Counted from the stretch's first letter, positions 25,863-35,307 are shown. The stretch is DNA of 47,604 nucleotides from Bacteroidota bacterium (GCA_029573235.1 JAKQGX010000022.1:1-47604), one strand, 5' to 3'. Notes: generated by a model from the letters alone, not told the origin. Numbers and translations are program-made.

Positions 25863-27065
25863 TTAATACCGGACGCCTTTCTTATCCAACAGGGTGTAGT
25901 AATACGCCGACATGTCTTTCACTAATCGTTGGTAAGAGAATTTCTCAAGCACTTGCTTTTTCCCGAAATCTCCAAATTGTGTTCTCATAGTGGGACTCTC
26001 CACTAGTTTTAATAATGCTGCAGCAAATTCATCCGCATCATTAGGAGTAGTGATAAAACCGGCTTGGGCATCAGTCATTATATCCGCCACACCACCAACA
26101 CGTGTGGACACGATGGGTCTGGAGGCAGCTTGTGCTTCTATCAAGGATACAGGAGTTCCTTCGTTGTGTGACGTAAGCGCCACAATATCTAGCCCTGCCA
26201 ATACTTTATCAATCTCTGTTTGCCAAGAGGTGCAAAAAGCTGTTGTATTTTTATAACCATCCGGCACGAATGAATAATCTATTTGAGCTTCTGCAAAAAG
26301 TTGCTCCATAGCTGCCCTACTTTCCCCATCACCAATCACTATGAAGCGCAATTTCTCCTTTGTATGTTTTTGTAATTTTTGTGCAGCTGCTACAAATAGT
26401 TCATGATTTTTTACGGGTACTACACGACCAATGATACCAATGGCTATTTCATCGTCTTGAAGTTGGTATGTGCTTCTGAATTGTTGGCGTTTGGCTTCCT
26501 GTTGGTGACTGAATTTATCTAAATCCAGCCCTAATGGAATAATGTTAATTTTCTCGCTGGGGCAAATTTTATATACCTCTGCTAACTCTTGTTTTTGGCT
26601 TTCGCTAATGGCAATGATTCCCGTAGAGCGCTCTGCGAGATAGCGTTCTATTTGAATAAAAACCTTCGTAGTAAAACTATTGAAATAGCTGTGGAATACG
26701 TGACCATGAAAAGTATGTACGATGACCGGTACCTTGCAAGCATCTGCCGCCATTCTACCAATAATACCCGACTTGGCAGCGTGGGTATGTACAATATCGG
26801 GCTTATAATATTCTATTAACTCCTTAATTTTTCGATAAGCAGTGCCGTCTTGCAAAGGGAAAATTTTGCGTTTCATTTCTTCCACTACAACGGGCTTCAG
26901 GTCTAGGTTTTCGAGCAAGTACTCGGCTCCTTGTTCGTGATCGTCTTTACCTCCAACAACCAACGTGGTTTCAAACTCCGGCTCCATGTACTTGGATAAA
27001 TACGTTACGTTAATAGCGGGTCCTCCAATGATAAGGCGGTTGTGGATGCGTAGTACTCGAGGCAT
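25863..27065 (-). CDS. Glycosyltransferase family 4 (GT-B)
   Basis: A 400-residue GT-B enzyme. The N-terminal half has HNRLIIGGPAINVTYLSKYM and PDIVHTHAAKSGIIGRMAA; the C-terminal half has GIIGRVVPVKNHELFV (phosphate/nucleotide loop), VIGDGESRAAM, and the donor-site E-x7-E in HNEGTPVSLIEAQAASRPIVSTRVGG. It transfers a sugar from a nucleotide donor, probably to a lipid-linked glycan. The frame extends to a TTG at 27161 that would overlap asnB; the ATG at 27065, 58 bp after asnB, is preferred because it begins at the first Rossmann strand. Co-transcribed with asnB, next to a multi-pass polysaccharide-type protein. Confidence 0.9.
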   Translation of the reverse strand: MPRVLRIHNRLIIGGPAINVTYLSKYMEPEFETTLVVGGKDDHEQGAEYLLENLDLKPVVVEEMKRKIFPLQDGTAYRKIKELIEYYKPDIVHTHAAKSGIIGRMAADACKVPVIVHTFHGHVFHSYFNSFTTKVFIQIERYLAERSTGIIAISESQKQELAEVYKICPSEKINIIPLGLDLDKFSHQQEAKRQQFRSTYQLQDDEIAIGIIGRVVPVKNHELFVAAAQKLQKHTKEKLRFIVIGDGESRAAMEQLFAEAQIDYSFVPDGYKNTTAFCTSWQTEIDKVLAGLDIVALTSHNEGTPVSLIEAQAASRPIVSTRVGGVADIMTDAQAGFITTPNDADEFAAALLKLVESPTMRTQFGDFGKKQVLEKFSYQRLVKDMSAYYYTLLDKKGVRY

Positions 27066-27123
27066 AAAAAATGATAGTGGTGTAAATGTAACAATAGAAT
27101 AGGAAACATTAAGGTATGGCTTG

Positions 27124-29034
27124 TCAATCCATATACTTTTTCCACCAATGTTGGAAAACAATTAATGCCCAGATGGTTGCTACACTATCTCCGGGGCTAT
27201 TACTGTGTAATTGCTTTTTCAGCATTTCAATAGCAATTGGGTTGAAAATACGTTGTCGTTTAATAAAATCAGTTTGCAATAAATCATCGTTTATCACTCC
27301 CCAAAGCTCCTTTTTAAACCAATCTAACAAAGGGATTTCAAACCCGTGTTTGGGGCGATTGAATATTGCTTCCGGCAATTGATTCCGGAAGGCTTCTTGT
27401 ACGATTTTCTTTTTTAAAGTAGCATCGATTTTATACTGCACCGGCAACGAAAAGGCAAAGTCCACCACATCATTATCCAAGAAGGGACTTCGCACTTCCA
27501 AGCTATTAGCCATACTCATCATATCCACCTTCACCAACATATCTCCGGTAAGCACCAAGTTCATATCCGTTAGCAATACTTCATTAAAATCGTCGCTCTT
27601 TATTTCCTTTAAGATGCTTTGCTTGTGTTCTCCAAGTTGCTTATAGTCCACTTGTGCCAATACTTCGTTCACAAAAAAAGTATCTACTGTAGCTGCCTTG
27701 TTGATAGATGCCCATCGCCAATAGCGCTCTTTTGCCGGTAGTTGGGCACCTTCTGCAAACCGATGCAACTGCCGGAAGAGGTTGGTTATTTTATTATTTC
27801 TTCCTTTGGGGAGGGCGTTCCATAAGGGATAGCCCGCTTTCACTAATTGATTTATCAACGACTGTTGCCGTATTTTCCACTCGGCACCATGCTTATTATA
27901 ACCGGCAAAAACCTCATCACCTCCATCACCACTGAGGGCAACGGTAATATGTTTTTTAGTTTGCTGACTCAGTATATATACCGGCAAGGCGGAAGAATCG
28001 GCAAAAGGCTCATCGATGTAATCTAATACTTGGTAGATATGCTCTAGGAAATCATCATTTGACAAGGAGAAAACGGTGTGCTCCGTTTTATAAGTATCGG
28101 CTACCGCCTTGGCATATTGGGTTTCATCAAAAAAAGGATGGTTGGCATAGCCTATCGAGAATGTATGTAACTGCTGCGTGTGCTTACGCGCAAGCGCCAC
28201 TACTACCGAAGAATCGATACCGCCACTCAGGAAAGCGCCCAAAGGCACGTCTGACACCATTCTTCGTTGCACGGCAGCTTCCATCTTTTCTATCAACAAG
28301 GTTTTGGCTTGCTCATAAGAATATCGTGTGTAGACTTCCGGATGGGTGATCAGTTGATAGTAATGTTTATAATCTACAATGCCTGCTTCGGTAATGCGCA
28401 TATAATGTGCCGGCAGCAGTTTCTGCACTCCTTTGAAAATACTTTGTGGCTGTGGGATATAATTTAGTTGAAAATATTGATGAAGGGTAGTGAAGTTGAT
28501 TTCTTTGGGAATCCCCCACTCCAATAAGCTTTTCATCTCTGAGGAAAAAGCAATTCCCTTGTCATCGGCAAAGTACAACAAAGGCTTTTTCCCATATCGG
28601 TCTCGTGCCAGCAGTAGTTCTTTTTTTTCTTTGTCATAAAAGGCAAAAGCAAAGAAACCATTGAGCCATTCAAGGCACTGCTCACCATATTCGATTAATA
28701 GATACAGGAGTACTTCGGTATCCGAATGGGTTGCCGGCTTGCCAATACGCGCCCATAGCGATGAGAGGTGTTTTTCTGATAATTCTTTATAGTTATAAAT
28801 TTCGCCATTGAAAACGATAACATACCTTCCTGAGCTATCATGCATGGGTTGGTCCGCGGCATGTGAGGTGTCGATAATGGAGAGCCTGCGATGCCCCAAG
28901 GCTACGGGTGGCGCAATTTCCACATTTCCACAATCAGGTCCACGAAGGAATAATTTATCAGTTGATTGTTTTACTTTTGATAAGGCTTCAAAAGAAGTTT
29001 CTTGCAACGCATAATAGCCTGTAATGCCACACAT
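27124..29034 (-). CDS. asnB: Asparagine synthetase B (glutamine-hydrolysing) type
   Basis: A 636-residue two-domain amidotransferase. The start is placed at the ATG at 29034 because it puts the catalytic Cys at position 2 (MCGITGYYAL), as class II glutaminase domains need after Met removal; the frame also runs to a TTG three codons earlier. The N-terminal domain shows HRRLSIID and FNGEIYNY; the C-terminal synthetase shows the PP-loop AFLSGGIDSS and LSGDGGDEVFAGY. In polysaccharide loci such enzymes amidate sugar acids or other carboxylates instead of making free asparagine, and the adjacent GT4 supports that reading. It diverges from the multi-pass gene over only 39 bp. Confidence 0.9.
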   Translation of the reverse strand: MCGITGYYALQETSFEALSKVKQSTDKLFLRGPDCGNVEIAPPVALGHRRLSIIDTSHAADQPMHDSSGRYVIVFNGEIYNYKELSEKHLSSLWARIGKPATHSDTEVLLYLLIEYGEQCLEWLNGFFAFAFYDKEKKELLLARDRYGKKPLLYFADDKGIAFSSEMKSLLEWGIPKEINFTTLHQYFQLNYIPQPQSIFKGVQKLLPAHYMRITEAGIVDYKHYYQLITHPEVYTRYSYEQAKTLLIEKMEAAVQRRMVSDVPLGAFLSGGIDSSVVVALARKHTQQLHTFSIGYANHPFFDETQYAKAVADTYKTEHTVFSLSNDDFLEHIYQVLDYIDEPFADSSALPVYILSQQTKKHITVALSGDGGDEVFAGYNKHGAEWKIRQQSLINQLVKAGYPLWNALPKGRNNKITNLFRQLHRFAEGAQLPAKERYWRWASINKAATVDTFFVNEVLAQVDYKQLGEHKQSILKEIKSDDFNEVLLTDMNLVLTGDMLVKVDMMSMANSLEVRSPFLDNDVVDFAFSLPVQYKIDATLKKKIVQEAFRNQLPEAIFNRPKHGFEIPLLDWFKKELWGVINDDLLQTDFIKRQRIFNPIAIEMLKKQLHSNSPGDSVATIWALIVFQHWWKKYMD

Positions 29035-29073
29035 GAAATTCAAAAATGGTTAATGCGGTAATAAATAATAACC

Positions 29074-30423
29074 ATGCAATTTATAACATTACTCGACTAT
29101 TTTTTACTACCCTTCTATCTTGTCATCATTTACACGATTGCCATCTTCATTCGAAACAATAATTACCCACCCGGGCATCCATGGAGACCGTATTTTTTAA
29201 CAGGGCTCACTGTAAAAATCGTTGGTGCGATATTGATAGGAATGATTTATCAGTATTATTATGGTGGTGGTGATACGGAAGGTTATTTTTACCATGCTAC
29301 GATTATCAATTCTTCATTTTCGGAATCGTTTAATAAATGGGTGAACCTTATCCTTCATACACCGCCATGGTATGATGGGGAATACTCTGCCTATATTTCT
29401 AAAATGCTTTGGTATCAAACCAAGGCCGAATACACGGTTTCTTCTATTGCTGCATTCTTAGGGATTTTCACCCTTACCAAGTACCTACCGATTGCGGTGC
29501 TGTTTGGGACACTTGCTTATACCGGAAGCTGGGCGCTATTCCGCACTTTTGCCATCAAATACCCAGCTTATACCAGGCAGATTGCTTGGTGTTGTTTATT
29601 TATACCATCTACGGTAATGTGGGGCTCAGGACTCTTTAAAGATACCCTTTGTATGGGCGCCTTGGGCTGGCTCACGTATAGCACCTTTCGCATATTAGTA
29701 AACCGAGAGTTGAAGCCTATCAACTTTTTCATTCTTATTTCTTCTTTTATCCTTATTGCCAAAATCAAACTATATATTCTTTTAGGCTTCATCCCAGCCT
29801 TGGTGCTTTGGGTATTGTTCAGCTATTCTCACAATATCAAAAGCAGTATGAAACGCACCCTCGTAAAGGTGTCAGTAATTGCATTGTGTACGGGAGGTTT
29901 CTTGTTTGTCACCCAAAAATTTGCAATGGAGCTTGGGGGGTATTCCTTAAGCAATGTAGCAGAGACTTCATACACTACCAGTAGAAATATTGCTATCAAC
30001 TCTGGAGATGAAGGCTCTTCGTATAGCTTGGGTGTAATGGATCCTTCTTTGGGAAGCATGATTAAGAAATTTCCATTAGCCGTAAACGTAACGCTATTCC
30101 GACCTTATCTTTGGGAAACAAGAAAAGTCATTCAACTTATCAGCGCTTTGGAGACTACCTTATTCTTGTGGGTCACAATCAAGTTAATTATTGCTCTTGG
30201 CATTGGACGAATATGGCGCACTATAAGTACCGACCCCACCATTCAATTCTGTCTCATCTTTACCATCATCTTTGCCTTTGCCGTGGGCATGTCGTCAGGT
30301 AATTTTGGCACCCTGTCTCGTTATCGTATTCCTTGTCTTCCTTTCTTTAGTTTGTCGCTCATTTTGATTTATTATAAAAACAGACCTGTAGAAAACAATA
30401 TACTCTCCTTCAATTTCAAATAA
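29074..30423 (+). CDS. Multi-pass membrane protein, possible polysaccharide polymerase or GT-C enzyme
   Basis: A 449-residue protein with roughly ten hydrophobic segments. A hydrophilic loop after the second contains YYGGGDTEGYFYHA, where the acidic pair in a first large external loop recalls GT-C glycosyltransferases. Near the C-terminus GNFGTLSRYRIPCLPFFSLSLILIYY resembles the RYR-x-P end of Wzy/EpsG-type polymerases and related Bacteroidota proteins. I do not recognise a named family. Divergent from asnB and the GT4, it likely belongs to the same glycan assembly locus. Membrane location is clear; the reaction is not. Confidence 0.75.
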   Translation: MQFITLLDYFLLPFYLVIIYTIAIFIRNNNYPPGHPWRPYFLTGLTVKIVGAILIGMIYQYYYGGGDTEGYFYHATIINSSFSESFNKWVNLILHTPPWYDGEYSAYISKMLWYQTKAEYTVSSIAAFLGIFTLTKYLPIAVLFGTLAYTGSWALFRTFAIKYPAYTRQIAWCCLFIPSTVMWGSGLFKDTLCMGALGWLTYSTFRILVNRELKPINFFILISSFILIAKIKLYILLGFIPALVLWVLFSYSHNIKSSMKRTLVKVSVIALCTGGFLFVTQKFAMELGGYSLSNVAETSYTTSRNIAINSGDEGSSYSLGVMDPSLGSMIKKFPLAVNVTLFRPYLWETRKVIQLISALETTLFLWVTIKLIIALGIGRIWRTISTDPTIQFCLIFTIIFAFAVGMSSGNFGTLSRYRIPCLPFFSLSLILIYYKNRPVENNILSFNFK

Positions 30424-30516
30424 CTTCGTACACTGCTTTCGCAATAGTATATACATCCAAGAATAACGGTGCTGCCTCATGAAAAGTGTTTTGAAAAATA
30501 ACCCCTATGTACAACC

Positions 30517-31497
30517 ATGAATATTGGAGTCACCGGTGCCGCCGGACATATTGGGGCTGCTGTGTGTCATACCTTAATTCAAATGGGGCATGAGGTTACC
30601 GCATTGGTGCGTCAAGACAAAAACGCCATCCAACATTTGCCCGTAATCCTTTGCCAAGGGAACATTACAGAGCCACACACGTTGCAAGATTTTATGGCAA
30701 ACTGCGAAGTGGTTATTCATACTGCAGCCACTATCGATTTAGGATATACGTTCAACCCAAAACTTTATGACATCAATGTTATGGGTACCGAAAATGTATT
30801 ACGATGTGCTAAAGAAGCAGGTGTCAAACGGGTGATTCATGTCAGCTCAATTCATGCATACAACCAACTTCCGCAATATGAGGTATTAGATGAAGGTCGT
30901 TCTTTCGTAACAGCGCCTTGCGTGTACTACGACATCACCAAAAGAGAAGGGCATATAGCCGCCTTAAAAGCAGCAACACAGGAACTGGAAGTAGTAGTGG
31001 TATGCCCTACATCGGTCATCGGCCCTCCTGATCATAAACCTTCTAAAATGGGGAAAGCAATCATTGATATTTACAACGGTGCTATACCGGCTGTGTTCAA
31101 AGGAGGGTTTGATTTTGTAGATGTACGAGACGTTGCAAAGGGGATTGTCTCTGCCGTCAAAAATGGGGAAAATGGCGAGAGCTATATACTCAGTGGTCAG
31201 TACCAATCCATCAAAGCATTGGCAGACGGTGTGCTAAAAGTAAAAGGTTCACGAAAGCAGTTACGAGAGCTTCCCCTTGCTGTAGCTCACTTGGCATTGC
31301 CCTTTATAAAAGTCTATGCTTCGCTCACCAAGCAACGCCCCTTGTATGACAAACCTTATCTTGATATTTTGCAAGATGGAAATGCCCATATCAGTGCGTC
31401 GAAAGCAGCACAGGATTTGGGCTACAGCAGCAGACCCTTAGAAGAAACGATCACCGATACCATTCATTGGTTTAAACAACATGGCGTCCTAAAATAG
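30517..31497 (+). CDS. NAD-dependent epimerase/dehydratase, 3beta-HSD-like extended SDR
   Basis: A 326-residue extended SDR with the nucleotide motif TGAAGHIG (residues 6-13), catalytic S110/S111 in HVSSIHAYN, and Y138-x3-K142 in YYDITK. HVSSIHAYNQ, the 'DINVMGTENVLRCA' helix and 'VCPTSVIGPPD' are those of the 3beta-hydroxysteroid dehydrogenase/dihydroflavonol-reductase branch. The next gene, a steroid 5alpha-reductase homologue, starts 1 nt after this stop, so the two are translationally coupled. This suggests action on the same ring-type substrate: oxidation of a 3-hydroxyl followed by reduction of the 4,5-double bond. The substrate is inference; sugar epimerase remains possible. Confidence 0.82.
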   Translation: MNIGVTGAAGHIGAAVCHTLIQMGHEVTALVRQDKNAIQHLPVILCQGNITEPHTLQDFMANCEVVIHTAATIDLGYTFNPKLYDINVMGTENVLRCAKEAGVKRVIHVSSIHAYNQLPQYEVLDEGRSFVTAPCVYYDITKREGHIAALKAATQELEVVVVCPTSVIGPPDHKPSKMGKAIIDIYNGAIPAVFKGGFDFVDVRDVAKGIVSAVKNGENGESYILSGQYQSIKALADGVLKVKGSRKQLRELPLAVAHLALPFIKVYASLTKQRPLYDKPYLDILQDGNAHISASKAAQDLGYSSRPLEETITDTIHWFKQHGVLK

Positions 31498-31498
31498 C

Positions 31499-32257
31499 AT
31501 GATAACAGAAGCACTTTATACCTATCTGATAGTCGGCTGGATAGCGCTGGCCGTCATCGTTTTTGTATTGCTGTTTTTTATTACAGCGCCTTACGGAAGG
31601 CATACCAAAACTACGTGGGGACCACTGCTGGATAATAAAATAGCATGGGTATTGATGGAAGTTTTTGTATTGTTTGTATTGGGGTATTTCATCCTTAGCG
31701 GTAGTAATACGCAATCAACTACCAACTGGATTATCATTGGGCTTTTTGGATTTCATTATATCAATCGTAGTGTCATCTTCCCCTTCCGCCTGAAAACAAA
31801 AGGAAAGAAAATGCCCATCATGATTATGCTGATGGGTATGTTTTTCAATATGTGGAATGGTTTTTTTATAGGCTATTTTTTAGGCGAACTAAAAGTGTAT
31901 GATTCCGATTGGTTGCTGTCGCCACCCTTCCTGATTGGCGTATGCCTCTTTGTAATAGGTATTGCTATCAATGGGTGGGCGGATACGGTATTAATAGGCT
32001 TACGGCGCCCCAATGAAACAGGATATAAAATTCCTTACGGGGGCTTGTTTCAATGGGTCAGTTGTCCGAATCTTTTAGGAGAAATTATAGAATGGTTAGG
32101 CTTTGCCATCTTAATGTGGAGCCTTCCGGGTTGGGCATTTTTCATTTGGACCTTTGCAAATCTCGCGCCTAGAGCCATCGCGCATCACCATTGGTATCGG
32201 GAGCACTTTCCGGAATATCCAAAAGAACGAAAGGCACTCATACCATTTGTTTGGTAA
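31499..32257 (+). CDS. Steroid 5alpha-reductase-family membrane enzyme
   Basis: A 252-residue integral membrane protein with about seven helices. It closely follows eukaryotic SRD5A1/2: WVLMEVFV (E54) and FHYINRSVIFPFR (Y87) correspond in position and spacing to the SRD5A2 residues E57 and Y91 that hold the 3-keto group; LRRPNETGYKIPYGGLFQWVSCPNLLGEIIEWLG is the NADPH-binding loop; and the end HHHWYREHFPEYPKERKALIPFVW matches the family C-terminus. It would reduce the C4-C5 double bond of a 3-oxo-4-ene steroid or related lipid using NADPH. It is tightly coupled to the upstream SDR and converges on folC with 33 bp between. Confidence 0.9.
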   Translation: MITEALYTYLIVGWIALAVIVFVLLFFITAPYGRHTKTTWGPLLDNKIAWVLMEVFVLFVLGYFILSGSNTQSTTNWIIIGLFGFHYINRSVIFPFRLKTKGKKMPIMIMLMGMFFNMWNGFFIGYFLGELKVYDSDWLLSPPFLIGVCLFVIGIAINGWADTVLIGLRRPNETGYKIPYGGLFQWVSCPNLLGEIIEWLGFAILMWSLPGWAFFIWTFANLAPRAIAHHHWYREHFPEYPKERKALIPFVW

Positions 32258-32290
32258 TAATGATTGTAAGCTTGTAGTAACGCGAATAGT

Positions 32291-33622
32291 TTAATTCGTT
32301 TCTGCTTCCTGATTCCAACAGGTGAGGGCTTCGCTGACAATAAAGAAACTACCGGTGATGAGTAAAGCATCCGCTGTACTCATGACGGTCTTAGCGGCAG
32401 CTATAGCATCTGAAACACTGGCATATGATTGTCCTTGCAAGGAAAAACCACTTGCTATTTCTTGCAACTCTTTAGCAGGCAAGGCTCTTGGTATGGCTGC
32501 ATGGCAGAAATAATACGTATCAGTTGGGGAAAATTGAGATAATGCTGCTGACACATCTTTGTCTTTTACAAAACCTACTACTACGTGTTTCTTCGTTGCC
32601 GATACCGATTGCCATTGCTGCATCACTTCTTTTACTCCCACCATGTTGTGTGCCACATCTGCCACTATCAAGGGTTGTTGTTGCAAAACCTCCCATCTGC
32701 CTTTCAATCCGGTTAGCTCCTTCACGTTACGAAGCGCATCTATTGCAGAGGGCAATGATAAAGGAAACAGCATTGTAGTGTCTAATATTTCAACAGCCGC
32801 GAGTACCGTACGAATATTTTGCATTTGATATGCGCCCAGCAAATCGGTAGTTACATCATATATGGCTCGTTGTGCCTGATGGATGGCTTTAAAATATTGG
32901 TAGTGGTTGCCTTGCTTTACCCGCACCAAATCCCAAACAGACTGAGCATAATAAATACAACTATTATTTTGTGTGGCTACTTCAAAAAAAACACGGTTCG
33001 TAGTATCGTTTTCTTCTCCAACCAAAACCGGCACCTGAGGCTTTATGATACCCGCTTTTTCACGTGCTATTTCAGGCAGTGTTTGCCCTAATAAATCCTG
33101 ATGATCATAGCTGACATTAGTAATAATGGATAAGATGGGGGTAATAATATTGGTACTATCCAGCCTCCCACCCAATCCGGTTTCTATAATGGCTACCGTT
33201 ACTCCATGTTCCGCAAATGCCTGAAAAGCCATTGCTACGGTGATTTCAAAGAATGAAGGCTGTATAGATTCTATTAATGTACGATGTTGGTGCACAAAAT
33301 CTACAACCCATTCTTGAGATATGAGGGCACCATTTACTCGAAAACGTTCGCGAAAATCTAATAAATGAGGCGAAGTATAAAGACCGGTTTTGTGACCGGC
33401 ATGTTGCAATATAGCTGCCAACATATGACTGGTACTGCCTTTACCATTGGTGCCGGCAATATGGATACATTGAAATTTTTTCTCCGGATGTCCCAATGCT
33501 TCGCACAGTCGGGAGATGTTCGTTAAATCTTTTTTGATGGCATCCTTGCCCAGTTTTGAAAACATAGGCAACTGCTCGTATAAGTATTGTACCGTAGCGT
33601 TGTAGTCGTTTTGTATAGCCAT
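32291..33622 (-). CDS. folC: Folylpolyglutamate synthase / dihydrofolate synthase
   Basis: A 443-residue Mur-ligase-type enzyme. The ATP P-loop is HIAGTNGKGSTSHML (residues about 53-67), followed by GLYTSPHLLDFRERFRVNG, ETGLGGRLDSTN and NVSYDHQDLLG, all family signatures. It adds glutamates to folates and, in most bacteria, also makes dihydrofolate from dihydropteroate. It starts 11 bp after the TonB-family gene, an arrangement I have seen often in Bacteroidota, and should share the tonB promoter. Confidence 0.94.
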   Translation of the reverse strand: MAIQNDYNATVQYLYEQLPMFSKLGKDAIKKDLTNISRLCEALGHPEKKFQCIHIAGTNGKGSTSHMLAAILQHAGHKTGLYTSPHLLDFRERFRVNGALISQEWVVDFVHQHRTLIESIQPSFFEITVAMAFQAFAEHGVTVAIIETGLGGRLDSTNIITPILSIITNVSYDHQDLLGQTLPEIAREKAGIIKPQVPVLVGEENDTTNRVFFEVATQNNSCIYYAQSVWDLVRVKQGNHYQYFKAIHQAQRAIYDVTTDLLGAYQMQNIRTVLAAVEILDTTMLFPLSLPSAIDALRNVKELTGLKGRWEVLQQQPLIVADVAHNMVGVKEVMQQWQSVSATKKHVVVGFVKDKDVSAALSQFSPTDTYYFCHAAIPRALPAKELQEIASGFSLQGQSYASVSDAIAAAKTVMSTADALLITGSFFIVSEALTCWNQEAETN

Positions 33623-33633
33623 ATCATGGGGGC

Positions 33634-34494
33634 TTAAGAGCCGGACTTGAATAGAATGGTCACTTCACCAAATTGTTCCGGTGCTGCATTGGGGCTGGGA
33701 CTAAATTTCGACTCCTCCAATTTTTGCAATGCAATTTTTGAAAGTGCTCTACTGGGTGAGCTTTTCACTTCTTTGGATAAGATTCTTCCCTCTCTATCTA
33801 CTTTGATGCGAATAACCACCTTTCCACTTTCATTAAACTCAGCTGTAAATCGTTTGGGTGATATCTCTCTACCCGACAAAGTATGACCGATGCCTCCCGT
33901 GCCTAAACCGGGGCTGCCAGTGTAATTAGAGGAACCGGGTGTGCCTCCAGGTACGCCCCTATCGCCATTGCCGGTGGTATTACCTTCACTAGTGCCGGCT
34001 CTATTGTCGCTGGCACTATTGCCCCCATTGCCGTTGGCACCGGTATATACATAACGAGCCGTTTGCCTTGCCGGTTGTGGTGTTGATGTGTTATGGGTAG
34101 ATGTATTATTTTGTTGATTCGTATTCGTGCGAGATGGGTTGTTGCGCACCGTAGCAGGTTTAGTTGTGGTCGTGGTTCTATTAATAACTGGCGCATCCGG
34201 CTCATCCGATTCCAATAATTCTTTTTCATCCGATGCAGCTGTAGAAGTAGTCGGTTCGCTCATTGCTGCAATCGCAGCCGGCGCATTCGTATTCATGGGT
34301 TGGTCATCGCCGCTACCATTTTCATCGGTACCGAGGTTTACTTCCATGCCCAATTCTTCCACTGGAGCAATGGTAGGCGATTGGTATTTTAGAAAGAAAA
34401 ATAACAATAATAGTAACGCATGTATGCCCAATGCACCGCCCAGTGCCTTGGTGCGAATAGTGTTGTTGTCATACTGTGAGGTAGCTTGCGACAT
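33634..34494 (-). CDS. TonB-family energy transducer
   Basis: A 286-residue protein with a short cytoplasmic start, one transmembrane helix (about residues 18-37, LGGALGIHALLLLLFFFLKY), a long low-complexity periplasmic linker rich in Thr, Asn, Gly, Pro and Ser, and a C-terminal TonB-like domain (about 205-286, FNESGKVVIRIKVDREGRILSKEV and ALQKLEESKFSPSPNA). It would carry proton-motive energy to outer-membrane receptors. The linker is Asn/Gly-rich instead of the Pro/Lys-rich type of E. coli. ExbB and ExbD are not adjacent in this window. It is followed by folC after 11 bp. An exact -7 element ends 4 nt before the ATG. Confidence 0.85.
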   Translation of the reverse strand: MSQATSQYDNNTIRTKALGGALGIHALLLLLFFFLKYQSPTIAPVEELGMEVNLGTDENGSGDDQPMNTNAPAAIAAMSEPTTSTAASDEKELLESDEPDAPVINRTTTTTKPATVRNNPSRTNTNQQNNTSTHNTSTPQPARQTARYVYTGANGNGGNSASDNRAGTSEGNTTGNGDRGVPGGTPGSSNYTGSPGLGTGGIGHTLSGREISPKRFTAEFNESGKVVIRIKVDREGRILSKEVKSSPSRALSKIALQKLEESKFSPSPNAAPEQFGEVTILFKSGS

Positions 34495-34498
34495 ACGT

Positions 34499-34531
34499 CA
34501 AAAGTAAGAAGTTATAAAAACAAGCAGCCAA
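34499..34531 (-). promoter_or_regulatory. Promoter of tonB-folC, abutting the start codon
   Basis: On the minus strand TTG (34529-34531), a 22-nt spacer and TACTTTTG (34499-34506), then ACGT and the ATG. Both elements fit the Bacteroidota pattern; the short distance predicts a leaderless transcript. Confidence 0.65.
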
Positions 34532-34729
34532 TAGGCAACTTATAGCTTTGCTAAAATATTGAAATTAGTCTGTACGTTTTTTTAAAAAGCAGTGTTTGAT
34601 TCGAAACGAATACATCATGCTACAGCCCCCTAACATTATTCCTATTGTCAATTAAAGATATCCACAATTTTTATTTTAACGAAAGCTATTGTTTAGAATA
34701 GCCTACAGTATTGTATTTTTAGCCGGATT

Positions 34730-35293
34730 ATGATTAAAGACATTATTCAAGCCTCCATCCATACGAAGGCTAAAATATTGGAAAACCAGGAATTGCTGGC
34801 AACGATAGAGCAGGTTGTAGCCATTGTAGTAAAGGCATTTAAAGAAGGTAATAAAGTACTGTTCTGTGGAAATGGTGGCAGTGCGGCAGATGCTCAACAC
34901 CTTGCAGCCGAATTTAGCGGACGTTTTTATACCGACCGAGACCCACTTCCATCCGAAGCCTTGCATTGCAATACCTCTTATCTTACCGCTGTGGCCAACG
35001 ATTATAGCTATGATGTGGTGTATAGCAGGATGGTAAAAGGCATGGGGAAAAAGGGAGATATTTTAATTGGATTGAGCACTTCCGGCAATTCGACCAATAT
35101 TATTAAAGCAATAGAAGTAGCCCATGAGATAGGAATGACAACGGTATGTTTTACCGGCGAAACCGGAGGCAAAATGAAAGGCCTTTGTGATTATTTAATT
35201 AACGTGCCCAGCACAGATACCCCCAGAATACAAGAATCACACATTATGATTGGGCATATTATTTGTCAGCTTACAGAGGAGCGATTGTTCTAA
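34730..35293 (+). CDS. gmhA: Sedoheptulose-7-phosphate isomerase (phosphoheptose isomerase)
   Basis: A 187-residue SIS-domain enzyme. FCGNGGSAADAQHLAAEFSGRF (near residues 42-63) and GLSTSGNSTNIIKAIEVA (near 116) are GmhA signatures, with the catalytic Glu in AEFSGR, and the C-terminal QLTEERLF helix is also typical. It converts sedoheptulose 7-phosphate into D-glycero-D-manno-heptose 7-phosphate, the first step of ADP-heptose synthesis. gmhB follows after 14 bp. The divergent gene upstream is tonB, over a 235-bp gap in which a near -7 match (TATTTTTA) lies about 20 bp before the start. Confidence 0.94.
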   Translation: MIKDIIQASIHTKAKILENQELLATIEQVVAIVVKAFKEGNKVLFCGNGGSAADAQHLAAEFSGRFYTDRDPLPSEALHCNTSYLTAVANDYSYDVVYSRMVKGMGKKGDILIGLSTSGNSTNIIKAIEVAHEIGMTTVCFTGETGGKMKGLCDYLINVPSTDTPRIQESHIMIGHIICQLTEERLF

Positions 35294-35307
35294 CCCCATC
35301 TATCACT

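Noticed and set aside
27066-27161. Longer glycosyltransferase start (TTG) overlapping asnB
   Set aside because: The extra 32 residues precede the first Rossmann strand and would overlap the asnB 3' end.
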